Origin: Sphingobacterium kitahiroshimense | GTDB lineage: Bacteria; Bacteroidota; Bacteroidia; Sphingobacteriales; Sphingobacteriaceae | Assembly (NCBI RefSeq): GCF_025961315.1 | Contig: NZ_JAOQNK010000001.1 | Span: 3,596,001 to 3,660,000, forward strand | Reading direction: 5' to 3' | Length of the DNA stretch: 64,000 bases | Shown: positions 18,110 through 26,949 of the stretch, in pieces | Position numbering within the stretch: the stretch's first letter is position 1 | How the letters are laid out: each line of letters starts with the position of its first letter | Program-made: the position numbers and the translations under genes | The notes under the pieces: model-generated | Told to the model about the DNA's origin: nothing | The model's database searches: none | What the model saw: only the letters and a program-made list of their open reading frames with translations

Positions 18110-18739
18110 TTAAACTTTATCTATTTTACACAAAATTTCGAAAAGAACCGCATTGCTATTGTGGATAGCGAGCGGTACGTTCCACGTGGCACGATTTCGC
18201 TTCTCTACATAATTAGATATTCCACGGATCTGTATGGTTTGAATTTTTGCTTCAGATGCAACTAAAAAAACAGATCCTCCTTCCATGGATTCAATCAGAG
18301 CATTGGGTATTTGTATCAGTAATTTCGAAATTTCTAATTCATTTCCATGCACCTTATTAACTGTTACACCTAGCCCTGTTGGTAATGCATGCACCAGTTC
18401 CTTAGTTGTCTTATTTTGTGTGGCCACATAATGAGCGTTACCAAATCCAAGTTCATCAATCGGAATGAATCTCTCATCATCTTCTGCTCCTAATTCTGAG
18501 AAGATCTCGCGATCGATTGAAACGACCGCCCCTATTGGTAATGATCGATTAAAGCAGCCACCAATACCGATATTAATGATAAGATCATATTGATTATTTG
18601 CAAGATGTTTTCCAAGCCGATAAGCTGTTTGTACCATACCTACTTCCGTTATTAAATAGTCGGTATTCGGATATGCAGCAATACGATCAAGGAAGGGTTG
18701 AATTTCGAATCGAGTTGCTGCTACTATAAGTGTTTTCAT
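18110..18739 (-). CDS. mqnB: Futalosine hydrolase
   Basis: MqnB removes hypoxanthine from futalosine in the alternative menaquinone pathway used by many Bacteroidota. The protein (209 residues from the ATG at 18739) belongs to the nucleoside phosphorylase/hydrolase fold: an N-terminal MKTLIVAATRFEI strand, NIGIGGCFNRSLPIGAVV and ESMEGGSVFLVA, which carries the ribose-binding Met-Glu pair. A longer frame starting at 18769 adds ten residues without similarity. MTA/SAH nucleosidase is the main alternative, but the short length and motif variants match MqnB. It is divergent from queD. Confidence 0.85.
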   Translation of the reverse strand: MKTLIVAATRFEIQPFLDRIAAYPNTDYLITEVGMVQTAYRLGKHLANNQYDLIINIGIGGCFNRSLPIGAVVSIDREIFSELGAEDDERFIPIDELGFGNAHYVATQNKTTKELVHALPTGLGVTVNKVHGNELEISKLLIQIPNALIESMEGGSVFLVASEAKIQTIQIRGISNYVEKRNRATWNVPLAIHNSNAVLFEILCKIDKV

Positions 18740-18829
18740 GTGGGATAACCTTTGTACAATATTAATCAATATTTACGCAAATGTGATGGTAATCATTTCG
18801 TTGAAAGCGATATTTTGGTTGCAAACACG

Positions 18830-18837
18830 TATCTTTG
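18830..18837 (+). promoter_or_regulatory. Bacteroidota -7 element upstream of queD
   Basis: TATCTTTG fits the TAnnTTTG consensus exactly and ends only 7 nt before the queD ATG. Transcription would start within about 3 nt of the start codon, making the message nearly leaderless. No good TTTG lies at the expected -33 distance. Confidence 0.55.
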
Positions 18838-18844
18838 TGGTATT

Positions 18845-19258
18845 ATGGTATATATCACTCGTCGTGAGCGCTTTTGCGCTGCACATAAGCTTTACCGCGA
18901 AGATTGGAGCATTGAGAAAAACGAAAATGTTTTCGGAAACTGTTCAAATGTTAATTGGCATGGTCATAATTATGATTTGTTTGTGACGGTCAAAGGTGAC
19001 GTAAATCCAACAACAGGTTTTCTGATTGACTTAAAATTGATGAAAACCATTATTTTGGAAAATATCGTAAATAAAGTCGATCACAAAAATATTAACCTTG
19101 ATGTTGATTTTATGAAAGATAAGATGGCTTCTACAGAAAATATAGCAATTGCTATATTTGAGGTATTGAAACCATTATTTGAAGAACAAAAAGTGCAGTT
19201 GCACAGCATTCGCCTTCATGAAACAGAAAATAATTACGTCGAATATTTTGGCGACTAA
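18845..19258 (+). CDS. queD: 6-carboxy-5,6,7,8-tetrahydropterin synthase family (QueD/PTPS)
   Basis: QueD converts dihydroneopterin triphosphate to 6-carboxytetrahydropterin on the way to queuosine. The 137-residue protein has the zinc-binding histidines in FCAAHKLY and NWHGHNYDLFV, the catalytic cysteine region (NVFGNCSNVNWHGHNY) and HSIRLHETENNYVEYF at the C-terminus. The start at 18845 gives the family N-terminus (MVYITRRERFCAAHK); a longer frame from 18752 would run across the promoter. The next gene, folE, makes the dihydroneopterin triphosphate substrate and starts 27 nt downstream, so the two form a functional unit. Confidence 0.92.
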   Translation: MVYITRRERFCAAHKLYREDWSIEKNENVFGNCSNVNWHGHNYDLFVTVKGDVNPTTGFLIDLKLMKTIILENIVNKVDHKNINLDVDFMKDKMASTENIAIAIFEVLKPLFEEQKVQLHSIRLHETENNYVEYFGD

Positions 19259-19285
19259 TCTTATACACTAATTTATTTAATTACT

Positions 19286-19915
19286 ATGAGTAATCACTCA
19301 TTTGAAGAAGAAGAGTTAGACGGCTACGTGAAAATTGATCAATATAATCAAGAAAAAGTTGGTCGTATTGCCGCTCATTATACAGATATTTTAGAATCTC
19401 TAGGAGAAGATCCGAATCGTGAGGGATTATTGAAAACACCAGAACGTGTAGCAAAAGCTTTGCAGTTTTTAACTCATGGATATGATATTGATCCTGCTAA
19501 AGTATTACAAGGTGCTATGTTTGAGGAAGACTATAGCCAGATGGTTGTGGTGAAGGATATTGAAGTGTATTCGATGTGCGAACACCATATGTTGCCATTC
19601 TTTGGTAAAGCGCATATTGCTTATATTCCTAATGGTCATATCGTTGGATTGAGCAAAATTCCACGCGTTGTAGATATCTTTGCACGTCGACTACAAGTTC
19701 AAGAACGTCTTACCAATGAAATCCGTGACTGTATTCAAGAAACCTTAGGAGCAAAGGGTGTGGCTGTGGTGATCGAATGTAAGCATATGTGTATGGCTAT
19801 GCGAGGCATTCAGAAGCAAAATTCTGTCACTACAACATCAGCATTTACAGGAGCTTTTCAAAACGATGTAACGCGTTCGGAATTCTTAAAACTAATTACT
19901 GCAAATTTGACGTAA
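19286..19915 (+). CDS. folE: GTP cyclohydrolase I
   Basis: FolE converts GTP to 7,8-dihydroneopterin triphosphate, the precursor of folate and, through QueD, of queuosine. The 209-residue protein has the zinc and active-site motif [37 protein letters not shown], and [17 protein letters not shown] with the second zinc cysteine. It lies directly behind queD in the same direction and is followed by a clear terminator. Confidence 0.96.
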   Translation: MSNHSFEEEELDGYVKIDQYNQEKVGRIAAHYTDILESLGEDPNREGLLKTPERVAKALQFLTHGYDIDPAKVLQGAMFEEDYSQMVVVKDIEVYSMCEHHMLPFFGKAHIAYIPNGHIVGLSKIPRVVDIFARRLQVQERLTNEIRDCIQETLGAKGVAVVIECKHMCMAMRGIQKQNSVTTTSAFTGAFQNDVTRSEFLKLITANLT

Positions 19916-19938
19916 TTCAATAAAAAAATAACAAAATT

Positions 19939-19978
19939 TAAAGTCCAATCTTCCTATGATGATTGGACTTTTTTTTCT
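19939..19978 (+). terminator. Rho-independent terminator after folE
   Basis: AAGTCCAATC (19941-19950) pairs with GATTGGACTT (19961-19970) and is followed by a run of T residues. It ends the queD-folE unit. Confidence 0.85.
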
Positions 19979-20149
19979 TTAAAAATTCAAAGAATTTAAA
20001 AAATCACGATTTTTTAAAAGTGTCATTATGCTTCATAAAGGCGGATGCGATTTTTTATGTAACATCTGACCAAATATTAATTACCTAATTATCAGCGGTT
20101 TGTATTTTATTTTTTCTGATTATAAATCATGTTCAGTAATTTTGTTGTT

Positions 20150-20785
20150 ATGGACATTTGTAATGAGCATTTAGAATCTTACTTAGAGCGCACATGTGAC
20201 GAAGAAAATCCGTTGCTAAAAAGCGTCAATAGGGAGACCTATTTGAAGGAAACAATGCCTCATATGTTATCCGGACATTACCAAGGAAGGGTGCTTGCTA
20301 TGCTTAGTAAATTAGCTGCTCCAAATACTATTTTGGAAATCGGTACGTTTACTGGATATGCTACTTTATGCCTTGCAGAAGGCTTGTCTAAAAAGGGGAT
20401 TTTACATACGGTAGATGTTAATGCAGAACAGGAGGAGCGTGTACAGGGATATTTTGACAGATCTGAATATGCATCTCAAATTAAATACCATATTGGTGAT
20501 GCTGCAGAAGTAATTCCGAAGATCGAAGGTAGTTTTGATCTGGTTTTTATAGATGCTGATAAAAAACGTAATCATTACTATTACGAATTAATTTTAGATA
20601 GAGTCCCGTCTGGAGGACTGATTTTAATCGATAATGTCTTGTGGAAAGGCAAAGTATTAGATGAAAATCCAGACAATCAAACAAAGCAAATCATAGATTT
20701 GAATGAACAATTAGCTCAGGACCAGCGCATCGAAAAGGTTTTATTGCCGATTCGAGATGGACTTTTTGTATTACGCAAAAAGTAA
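20150..20785 (+). CDS. SAM-dependent O-methyltransferase (catechol O-methyltransferase-like)
   Basis: The protein (211 residues from the ATG at 20150) is a class I methyltransferase of the O-methyltransferase family 3 type. It contains TILEIGTFTGYATLCLAEGL (SAM-binding glycine loop), LVFIDADKKRNHYYYEL (metal- and substrate-binding Asp-Lys) and LILIDNVLWKGKV. An in-frame ATG at 20129 would place a TAATTTTG -7 element (20137-20144) inside the coding region, so the later start is preferred. The natural substrate is unknown. Confidence 0.85.
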   Translation: MDICNEHLESYLERTCDEENPLLKSVNRETYLKETMPHMLSGHYQGRVLAMLSKLAAPNTILEIGTFTGYATLCLAEGLSKKGILHTVDVNAEQEERVQGYFDRSEYASQIKYHIGDAAEVIPKIEGSFDLVFIDADKKRNHYYYELILDRVPSGGLILIDNVLWKGKVLDENPDNQTKQIIDLNEQLAQDQRIEKVLLPIRDGLFVLRKK

Positions 20786-20807
20786 TTAGTGGACTAAATG
20801 ATTCTTT

Positions 20808-21335
20808 ATGAATTTTAAAACATTAAAAAACTATGTTGCTGTATTAATTTTGATCGTCAGTAGTTATGCTACTGCATCCGCTCAAAGCAATCAATTTTAT
20901 ATTGATAAATACAGCCCCGTAGCACAAGAGATGATGCAAGAACATGGTGTTCCAGCATCAGTAATTTTAGCTATTGCAATGCATGAAAGTGCACATGGAA
21001 ATAGTAAGATTGCAAAAAATTTAAATAATCACTTCGGTATTAAAGGAAAAAATAATAGCAAAGTGATTAATTCAGCATATAAAGGTTATAAATCAGTACT
21101 TGATTCTTATAATGACTTTATATCGTTGGTTAAAAGAAAGAAAACCACGACTCCCTTATTTGAGGAAAATCGAGGACAAAACTACAAAGCTTGGGTAGGT
21201 GCATTAGCAAAAGCAGGATATTCAAGAACTAAAGATTGGTCTGCTAAGGTTATCAAAACAATTGAAATGTATGATTTAGATAGTTTTGATAAAAATCCGA
21301 CCACAATATCTAGGAAACTCACCGCTTCTAAGTAA
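20808..21335 (+). CDS. Exported glucosaminidase-domain protein
   Basis: This 175-residue protein has a Sec signal peptide ending near ATASAQ (about residue 26) followed by a single mannosyl-glycoprotein endo-beta-N-acetylglucosaminidase-like domain, a peptidoglycan-cleaving fold. The catalytic glutamate is expected in ILAIAMHESAHGNS, followed by NHFGIKG. It starts 22 nt after the methyltransferase and is followed 13 nt later by a second, related lipoprotein hydrolase, suggesting an envelope-maintenance cluster continuing to the amidase at 24053. Confidence 0.87.
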   Translation: MNFKTLKNYVAVLILIVSSYATASAQSNQFYIDKYSPVAQEMMQEHGVPASVILAIAMHESAHGNSKIAKNLNNHFGIKGKNNSKVINSAYKGYKSVLDSYNDFISLVKRKKTTTPLFEENRGQNYKAWVGALAKAGYSRTKDWSAKVIKTIEMYDLDSFDKNPTTISRKLTASK

Positions 21336-21348
21336 TGCTACTCATCAA

Positions 21349-22176
21349 ATGAAAAAAATTGCTTTTATCCTACTTGCCCTTACTGTTTTTTTTAGTTCAT
21401 GCTCATCCAAAAAAAACACCGTCTATAAAAGCAAAAATCATCAAGGCTCTACCTCTTCCAATCGTCCTAGTAAGTTAAGACCAGCTGTTTCAGGAAATGC
21501 TTATGTTGAGAAATATAAAGATATTGCTATTTCAGAAATGAATAAGTACGGTATTCCTGCGAGTATCAAATTGGCACAAGCATTATTAGAATCTGGAAAT
21601 GGCAATAGCTATCTCGCTACCGAAGCCAATAATCACTTTGGAATCAAATGTGGAGGTGTATGGAAGGGAAAATCCATTAATCGCCCAGATGATAATATCA
21701 ATGACTGCTTTCGCGTTTATGAAAGCCCGGAACAGTCTTTTAGAGATCATTCTGAATTCTTGTTGCGTAAACGTTATTCCGATTTATTCTTGCTCAATAA
21801 GAACGATTATAAAGGCTGGGCCAAAGGTTTGAAAGTCGCAGGCTATGCCACCAACCCGCGATATCCAGATTTATTGATCGATATGATCGAACGTTACGAA
21901 CTCTACCAATATGACCGTGTGGAAACTCGTGTTGAGAAGGAGAAAAGAGAAGTTGTTGTTGAGCGGGAGATTGTACACAATGCAGTCGAAGCTCCTGTGG
22001 TACAAACAGAGCAAATCAAGAGTCCTGTAGCAATGCGTATTCATGAAGTACAAGGGAAAGACACATTATACTCGTTGAGTAAACAATACGGTATCACTGT
22101 TGATCAAATAAAAGAGTTAAATGGCTTGACTGACACAAACTTAGCCATCGGGCAGCTATTGGTAATTTCAAAGTAA
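21349..22176 (+). CDS. Glucosaminidase lipoprotein with C-terminal LysM domain
   Basis: The 275-residue protein starts with a lipoprotein signal whose lipobox is FSSC (cysteine near residue 20). The central domain is a glucosaminidase with LAQALLESGNGNS (catalytic glutamate) and NHFGIKCGG, paralogous to the preceding gene. The last 45 residues are one LysM module (VQGKDTLYSLSKQYGITVDQ) that binds peptidoglycan. An earlier in-frame ATG at 21286 overlaps the upstream gene and lacks a signal peptide at its N-terminus, so the start at 21349 is chosen. Confidence 0.9.
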   Translation: MKKIAFILLALTVFFSSCSSKKNTVYKSKNHQGSTSSNRPSKLRPAVSGNAYVEKYKDIAISEMNKYGIPASIKLAQALLESGNGNSYLATEANNHFGIKCGGVWKGKSINRPDDNINDCFRVYESPEQSFRDHSEFLLRKRYSDLFLLNKNDYKGWAKGLKVAGYATNPRYPDLLIDMIERYELYQYDRVETRVEKEKREVVVEREIVHNAVEAPVVQTEQIKSPVAMRIHEVQGKDTLYSLSKQYGITVDQIKELNGLTDTNLAIGQLLVISK

Positions 22177-22234
22177 ATCATCAAAAGATGTTAAATATTT
22201 CTATTTTGATAAGCTAAAACGTAGTTTTACGAGA

Positions 22235-22993
22235 GTGAAGACTCTGCAAAATATCGTAATACTCATTCTTTTGTTTGCACTAGCACCCGATGCTTTTGCA
22301 CAAAAGCGTATAGAGGGTATTGTTTCCGATTTTAATACCAAACAACGTATATCAAAAGTAACAATCCGCAACACCAGGACCAACGAAGAAGTCTTTAACA
22401 ATAGTAAGGGGGAATTTTCTATTATGGCCGACAAAGGAGATGCATTGATCGCGACTTCTCGAGAATACTATCCTGATACCGTCATTGTAAATACCTCTCC
22501 TGTTATACTGTTCCATTTGAAGCGTGAATCGATTTATATTGATGAAGTTTCTGTAGTTGCAAAGAAAGATCCAGATGAGATTTTAAAAAAGGCAAGAAAT
22601 GATTATGAGAAAGCCTTTCGGCTTTCTGATCCAGGAGATCTGTTTTCAGTAGGGCAAAATGGTGCAGGGCTCAGTATCAACTCCATCTATAGTCTGTTTA
22701 GCCGAGAAGCTAAAAATGCAAAAAGATTAAAGAAATTGATTGAGAGTGATTATAAAGATAATGTTATCGAGTATAAGTTTTCAGAACAACTGGTGAGTCG
22801 TACAACAGGTTTAGAAGGAGAAGAGCTTAATAAATTTAGACGGATCTTTAAACCAAGTTACTTTTTCATCATTAGCTGTACACAGTATGAACTGACAAAT
22901 TATATCAAAGAATGTTATGAAAAGTATCAAAAAAATCCTTCTCGATATTTTATTGAGCCATTACCAACAATAAATCCTATTTTAGTACCTTAA
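22235..22993 (+). CDS. Exported carboxypeptidase-regulatory-like domain protein
   Basis: This 252-residue protein has a signal peptide ending near DAFAQ and then one CarboxypepD_reg-like beta-sandwich (RIEGIVSDFNTKQRISKVTI through GDALIATSREYYPDTVIV), a module usually found at the N-terminus of TonB-dependent receptors. Here a helical C-terminal region without known domains follows. The start is GTG at 22235. It lies between the two glucosaminidase genes and a DUF3078 gene, in one direction; the role is probably at the outer membrane or periplasm. Confidence 0.75.
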   Translation: MKTLQNIVILILLFALAPDAFAQKRIEGIVSDFNTKQRISKVTIRNTRTNEEVFNNSKGEFSIMADKGDALIATSREYYPDTVIVNTSPVILFHLKRESIYIDEVSVVAKKDPDEILKKARNDYEKAFRLSDPGDLFSVGQNGAGLSINSIYSLFSREAKNAKRLKKLIESDYKDNVIEYKFSEQLVSRTTGLEGEELNKFRRIFKPSYFFIISCTQYELTNYIKECYEKYQKNPSRYFIEPLPTINPILVP

Positions 22994-23024
22994 ATTAAGA
23001 AAAGAAAAAAAAGAGTTGCTTGAT

Positions 23025-24053
23025 ATGAAGTTACAATCCTTATTTGCCTTATTAATTATTGGCTTATCGTGTGGTACGGTTAGCGCTCAGGTTAATTTGA
23101 AAGACCTTAGAGTAAAGCCAGATTCAGTTATTTCGGAGAATAAACAAGAAAATATCTCCTTAAAAAATATTCGTCCAGTAGTACCAAAATTAGAATTACA
23201 AGTTGATTATTGGAAGCATTGGACCAGTTTTGGAGTAAATATTAATCAGGCAGCCTTTAATGGCGACTGGAAAGGTGGTGGAGTTGGATCAACAGCCGTC
23301 GGATTAATTGCAAATCATAAATCAGATTATACCAGAGACAATTTCAATTTTGTAACTGAGATCGATTTGCGATATGGTAAGATTAAAAATAATAAGCAAA
23401 TCGCGAAGAAAAATAACGACCGTATTTTTTGGGATAATAAATTGTCTTATAAATTGTCTGCTAAATGGGCACTTTATACTTCATTAACCTTTGAATCTCA
23501 ATTTGATGCAGGATATAAATATAAACAAGTTGACGGTAAAGATACCATTGATTATATCGAGAATGCATTTATGGCTCCTGCGTACATAACCGAATCGCTG
23601 GGTTTTGAATACAAGCCAAGCGCTTCTTATTCGATTCGTTTTGGTACAGGTACTGCACGCCAAACTCTGATTTTGGATAACCGTATTAAACCCCTAACGG
23701 TTGAGCAATATAGTCAGAAATATCCAGATCGTGCACCAATTGATAAAGATCAAGTAAGGTATGGTGTTGAAGGAGGTAAAACTGTTCAAAATGACCTCGC
23801 TTTTCAGATCACCGGAAATATGGATAAAAATTTTACAGATAAATTGAATGTGAAAGCACGTTATAATTTATTTGCGAATTATAAAAAAGTAACGGACCCT
23901 TCACATCGTTTGGATGTCACAGTGACAGCTAAAGTATCGCGAGCGATCAATGTAAACTTAAACGGAATTTTAGTTTATGATACGGATGTGATCTCAAAAG
24001 TTCAGTTAAGTGAATCATTGGCATTAGGATTGGTTTATAGGTTACCTCGATAA
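23025..24053 (+). CDS. DUF3078 family outer-membrane-type protein
   Basis: The protein (342 residues from ATG 23025) has a signal peptide ending near TVSAQ and a body rich in alternating aromatic/hydrophobic strands, such as YWKHWTSFGVNINQAAFNGD and the closing LNVKARYNLFANYK and LALGLVYRLPR. This fits the Bacteroidota DUF3078 family, thought to be outer-membrane beta-barrels of unknown function. A TTG nine bases upstream is less likely to be used. The stop codon shares one base with the next ATG (TAATG), so translation is coupled to the amidase. Confidence 0.85.
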   Translation: MKLQSLFALLIIGLSCGTVSAQVNLKDLRVKPDSVISENKQENISLKNIRPVVPKLELQVDYWKHWTSFGVNINQAAFNGDWKGGGVGSTAVGLIANHKSDYTRDNFNFVTEIDLRYGKIKNNKQIAKKNNDRIFWDNKLSYKLSAKWALYTSLTFESQFDAGYKYKQVDGKDTIDYIENAFMAPAYITESLGFEYKPSASYSIRFGTGTARQTLILDNRIKPLTVEQYSQKYPDRAPIDKDQVRYGVEGGKTVQNDLAFQITGNMDKNFTDKLNVKARYNLFANYKKVTDPSHRLDVTVTAKVSRAINVNLNGILVYDTDVISKVQLSESLALGLVYRLPR

Positions 24054-24928
24054 TGTTTGAAAAAAAAAATCTTTGGATTCCGTTTATACTTTGTTTTGCT
24101 CTATCCATTATTGGATGTAAGAGTAAGTCAGGCATGGCTAAAAAGGGATCTATAGAGCAAATTGTACCTATAAAGATAGATACGATCATCCAAAAGGTGA
24201 TCGTGCACGATACCGTTCCCAAATTAAGCTTGGGAGAGCACAAAGTATGGACATTGGGAAAGGCCGGCATACATGCTAATATACGTCAGGAAACGGCCAT
24301 ACACTATGATGTGCGCAAACCAAACTACGTTATTATCCATCATACAGCACAAAATAGTCTGGATCAAACCATCAGAACATTTCAGGTTGAGCACACAAAG
24401 GTAAGTTCACATTATGTGATTAGCCGTAATGGTGTAATCGTTCAGATGCTCAATGATTATGTAAGAGGTTGGCATGCGGGACTCTCCAAGTGGGGAACGA
24501 TTACAGATATGAATTCGATCTCCATTGGAATAGAACTGGATAATAATGGAAAGGAAGCATTTCCAGATGCCCAGATTGAAGCGTTAATGGTTGTCTTGGA
24601 TACATTAAAAGCTAATTACGGTATTCCCGCAGCAAATTTCATTGGTCATGCTGATATTGCTCCAGCTCGTAAAAATGATCCAAGTGTATTTTTTCCTTGG
24701 AAAAAATTGGCAGATCGCGGTTTTGGTATATGGTATAATCCTGCAGAATTGGTAACAGCTCCAGAAACCTTCAACCCAATTGATGCCTTGAGAATCATTG
24801 GTTACGATACACGCAATTTGAAAGCGGCAATTATTGCATTTAAAAGGAAGTTTGTTGTCAACGATGTGAGCCCAGAACTCACGATTTATGATAAAAGTAT
24901 TCTTTATAATCTATATCAAAATTATTAA
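24053..24928 (+). CDS. N-acetylmuramoyl-L-alanine amidase lipoprotein (Amidase_2)
   Basis: This 291-residue protein carries a lipobox (IIGC, cysteine near residue 22) and an Amidase_2/PGRP-type zinc amidase domain: VIIHHTAQNS with the first zinc histidine, SSHYVISRNG, and GHADIAPARKNDPSVFFPW containing the second histidine and conserved Asp. It cleaves the bond between MurNAc and the stem peptide. It is translationally coupled to the DUF3078 gene and ends at a hairpin that overlaps the converging symporter gene. Confidence 0.92.
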   Translation: MFEKKNLWIPFILCFALSIIGCKSKSGMAKKGSIEQIVPIKIDTIIQKVIVHDTVPKLSLGEHKVWTLGKAGIHANIRQETAIHYDVRKPNYVIIHHTAQNSLDQTIRTFQVEHTKVSSHYVISRNGVIVQMLNDYVRGWHAGLSKWGTITDMNSISIGIELDNNGKEAFPDAQIEALMVVLDTLKANYGIPAANFIGHADIAPARKNDPSVFFPWKKLADRGFGIWYNPAELVTAPETFNPIDALRIIGYDTRNLKAAIIAFKRKFVVNDVSPELTIYDKSILYNLYQNY

Positions 24929-24957
24929 GCTATTCGATTGAATGGCTTTTTTTTGGT
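24927..24957 (+). terminator. Rho-independent terminator after the amidase gene
   Basis: AAGCTATTC (24927-24935) pairs with GAATGGCTT (24940-24948), with one G-U pair, and is followed by eight T residues. It lies inside the 3' end of the converging symporter gene. Confidence 0.7.
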
Positions 24958-26630
24958 ATCAAGTTTTCTAATAAGTAAGCGATGAACATGACCGAGATAC
25001 AGCCAATGACATTGAGCCATAAAAAGGCTATGACATCTATTTTCCAGATCGTAAAAATAATCACTTCAGTTATTATTGCAGCATAAAACACGGCTTTCCC
25101 TCCTATCCTCTTCATATAGAAGGCGACAATAAAAATGCCCAAAATAGTACCATAAAATAATGAACCTAGGATATTAACCGCCTCTAGGAGATTGCCCAGT
25201 CTACTCGCATATAAGGCAACAGCGATAGAAAATACACCCCAGAAAAGCGTGAATATACGTGACCAGAATAGATCCTGTTTATCGCTAGAATTTTGGTTTA
25301 TAAATCGCTTGTAAATATCAACGGTGCTTGTAGAAGCCAAAGAATTGATCGCACTTGCTGTAGATCCCATAGATGCAAGAAAGATAACAGCGATAAGCAG
25401 ACCTATTAAGCCCTTAGGGAAAGTATTATTTACAAAAGATAGAAAGATGTAGTTATTGTCATTTGTTTCGGCAGCGGGATTATTCTTCTTTATTAATGCG
25501 ACAACTTCTGTACGGATACCGTTTAGTTTTTCATTTGAATTCTTGAGTGTAAGCCTTGCTTCGTCTATTGTAGATTGATCCTCATCATCAATGGCTTTAG
25601 TTAAACGATTGATTGTCTCCTTCTTTTCATTACTAATAAAATCCTGTTGCTTTTCCAGAGCCGTATAAGTGCTGTTATATTCACTTTGTTTTAGTTTATC
25701 TACTTCAACCTGGTTGAAAAAGATTGGCGGTGTGTGATATTGATAATAAACAAAAACAAGAACGCCTATGAGCAGAATACAAAATTGCATAGGTATTTTG
25801 AGCAAGCCATTCATTAGTAGACCAAGTCTGCTTTCTTTTATAGATGAACCCGTTAGATAACGGCCTACCTGACTTTGATCCGTACCAAAATAGGATAGCT
25901 GTAGGAAGAAACCACCAATAATACCTGTCCAAACAGTATACTGGTTATTCAGGTCAAATGTAAAGTCGATCGCATTTGTTTTTCCAGATTTACCAGCAAT
26001 ATGAAGCGCTTTATATAAACCAATGTCTGTAGGTAAGAGTTTGACAACAAGTATTCCGGCGACAAGCAACACTCCAAATATGATGCTCATCTGGAGCATT
26101 TGCGTGTGTGAAACTGCTTTAGTACCACCATATGTCGTATAGATCACCACGATACTGCCGATTAAAAGCGTGGTGAGAGGAAGGTTAATATGTAAAATGC
26201 TGGCTATAATAAGTGCCGGAGCAAAAATACTGATGCCTGTTGATATACCGCGCTGGATCAAAAACAAGAAAGCCGTTAATCCACGGGTCCGAATATCAAA
26301 CCGTTTCTCTAGAAATTCGTAAGCTGTAAAAACGCGAAGTTTATGAAAGATTGGTACAAAGGTGATACAGAGTACAATCATGGCCAAAGGAAGACCGAAA
26401 TAAAATTGGACGAAGCTCATTCCTGAACTGTAAGCCAGGCCTGGCGCAGAAAGAAAGGTGATGGCACTCGCCTGAGTGGCCATCACCGAAAGTCCGACAT
26501 GGTACCAAGGTAAGGATTGATTACCAAGTAAATACCCATCAATATTTTTGATTCCTCTACTTTTGTACATGCCATACAGCACAATAATCAAAAGAGTCAG
26601 AACAAGAACTATCCAATCAATCGTACTCAT
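24930..26630 (-). CDS. Sodium:solute symporter family protein (SSS)
   Basis: This 566-residue protein has about 13 membrane segments and SSS family features: an N-terminal segment followed by SRGIKNIDGYLLGNQSLPWY, the conserved QASAITFLSAPGLAYSSG stretch, and GSTASAINSLASTSTVDIYK in the Na+-site helix. An inserted charged coiled-coil loop of about 80 residues (about 310-395) is common in Bacteroidota members. The substrate is unknown; linkage with a secreted PIG-L deacetylase suggests a sugar or sugar derivative. The start codon overlaps the stop of a 39-codon gene (ATGA). Confidence 0.87.
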   Translation of the reverse strand: MSTIDWIVLVLTLLIIVLYGMYKSRGIKNIDGYLLGNQSLPWYHVGLSVMATQASAITFLSAPGLAYSSGMSFVQFYFGLPLAMIVLCITFVPIFHKLRVFTAYEFLEKRFDIRTRGLTAFLFLIQRGISTGISIFAPALIIASILHINLPLTTLLIGSIVVIYTTYGGTKAVSHTQMLQMSIIFGVLLVAGILVVKLLPTDIGLYKALHIAGKSGKTNAIDFTFDLNNQYTVWTGIIGGFFLQLSYFGTDQSQVGRYLTGSSIKESRLGLLMNGLLKIPMQFCILLIGVLVFVYYQYHTPPIFFNQVEVDKLKQSEYNSTYTALEKQQDFISNEKKETINRLTKAIDDEDQSTIDEARLTLKNSNEKLNGIRTEVVALIKKNNPAAETNDNNYIFLSFVNNTFPKGLIGLLIAVIFLASMGSTASAINSLASTSTVDIYKRFINQNSSDKQDLFWSRIFTLFWGVFSIAVALYASRLGNLLEAVNILGSLFYGTILGIFIVAFYMKRIGGKAVFYAAIITEVIIFTIWKIDVIAFLWLNVIGCISVMFIAYLLENLIPKKSHSIE

Positions 26631-26746
26631 GAAAAATAGCTCGTGAATAGGTAAAGGAATAGTATGACCACAAGCAGGCTACACGCTACTAAAATATAAA
26701 AGCGCTTCCATTTTTGTGTTAAGGGGTTATTTCCCCTATCTGTCAT
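26627..26746 (-). CDS. 39-residue single-span membrane protein
   Basis: This short frame encodes 39 residues: a charged, proline-containing N-terminus (MTDRGNNPLTQKWKRFY) followed by one hydrophobic helix ending in LFLYLFTSYFS. Its start overlaps the end of the 66-residue gene by 11 nt and its stop overlaps the symporter start (ATGA), so its position within the operon strongly suggests it is translated. It could be a small subunit or assembly factor of the symporter, but that is inference. Confidence 0.65.
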   Translation of the reverse strand: MTDRGNNPLTQKWKRFYILVACSLLVVILFLYLFTSYFS

Positions 26747-26936
26747 GCGGTGTTTGAGCGTATAGGAAGCTATTGAAGAAAGCTGCGATAATTAAACCAA
26801 CAACAGCTCCACCTATGATACTTAAAAAAGTCTCGTTTGCAGTGAATGAAATTAAAGCTCCAAATATCACACCGATTAATACGATTAATCCTTTTGGATT
26901 AGGTGCGCATGCGTTGTTTTCAACTTGATTTTCCAT
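26736..26936 (-). CDS. Small two-span membrane protein
   Basis: This 66-residue protein has a polar N-terminus (MENQVENNACAPNPKG) and two hydrophobic helices rich in Gly, Ala and Ile (GLIVLIGVIFGALISF and IIGGAVVGLIIAAFF). No family is recognised with confidence. It starts 13 nt after the PIG-L deacetylase gene and overlaps the 39-codon gene, so it sits in the middle of a four-gene operon. Confidence 0.65.
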   Translation of the reverse strand: MENQVENNACAPNPKGLIVLIGVIFGALISFTANETFLSIIGGAVVGLIIAAFFNSFLYAQTPHDR

Positions 26937-26949
26937 TGAATTGTATGTT

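Noticed and set aside
18181..18196. Further parS site
   Set aside because: CCACGTGG shares only the central CACGTG; the outer consensus bases are missing and it lies in mqnB coding sequence.
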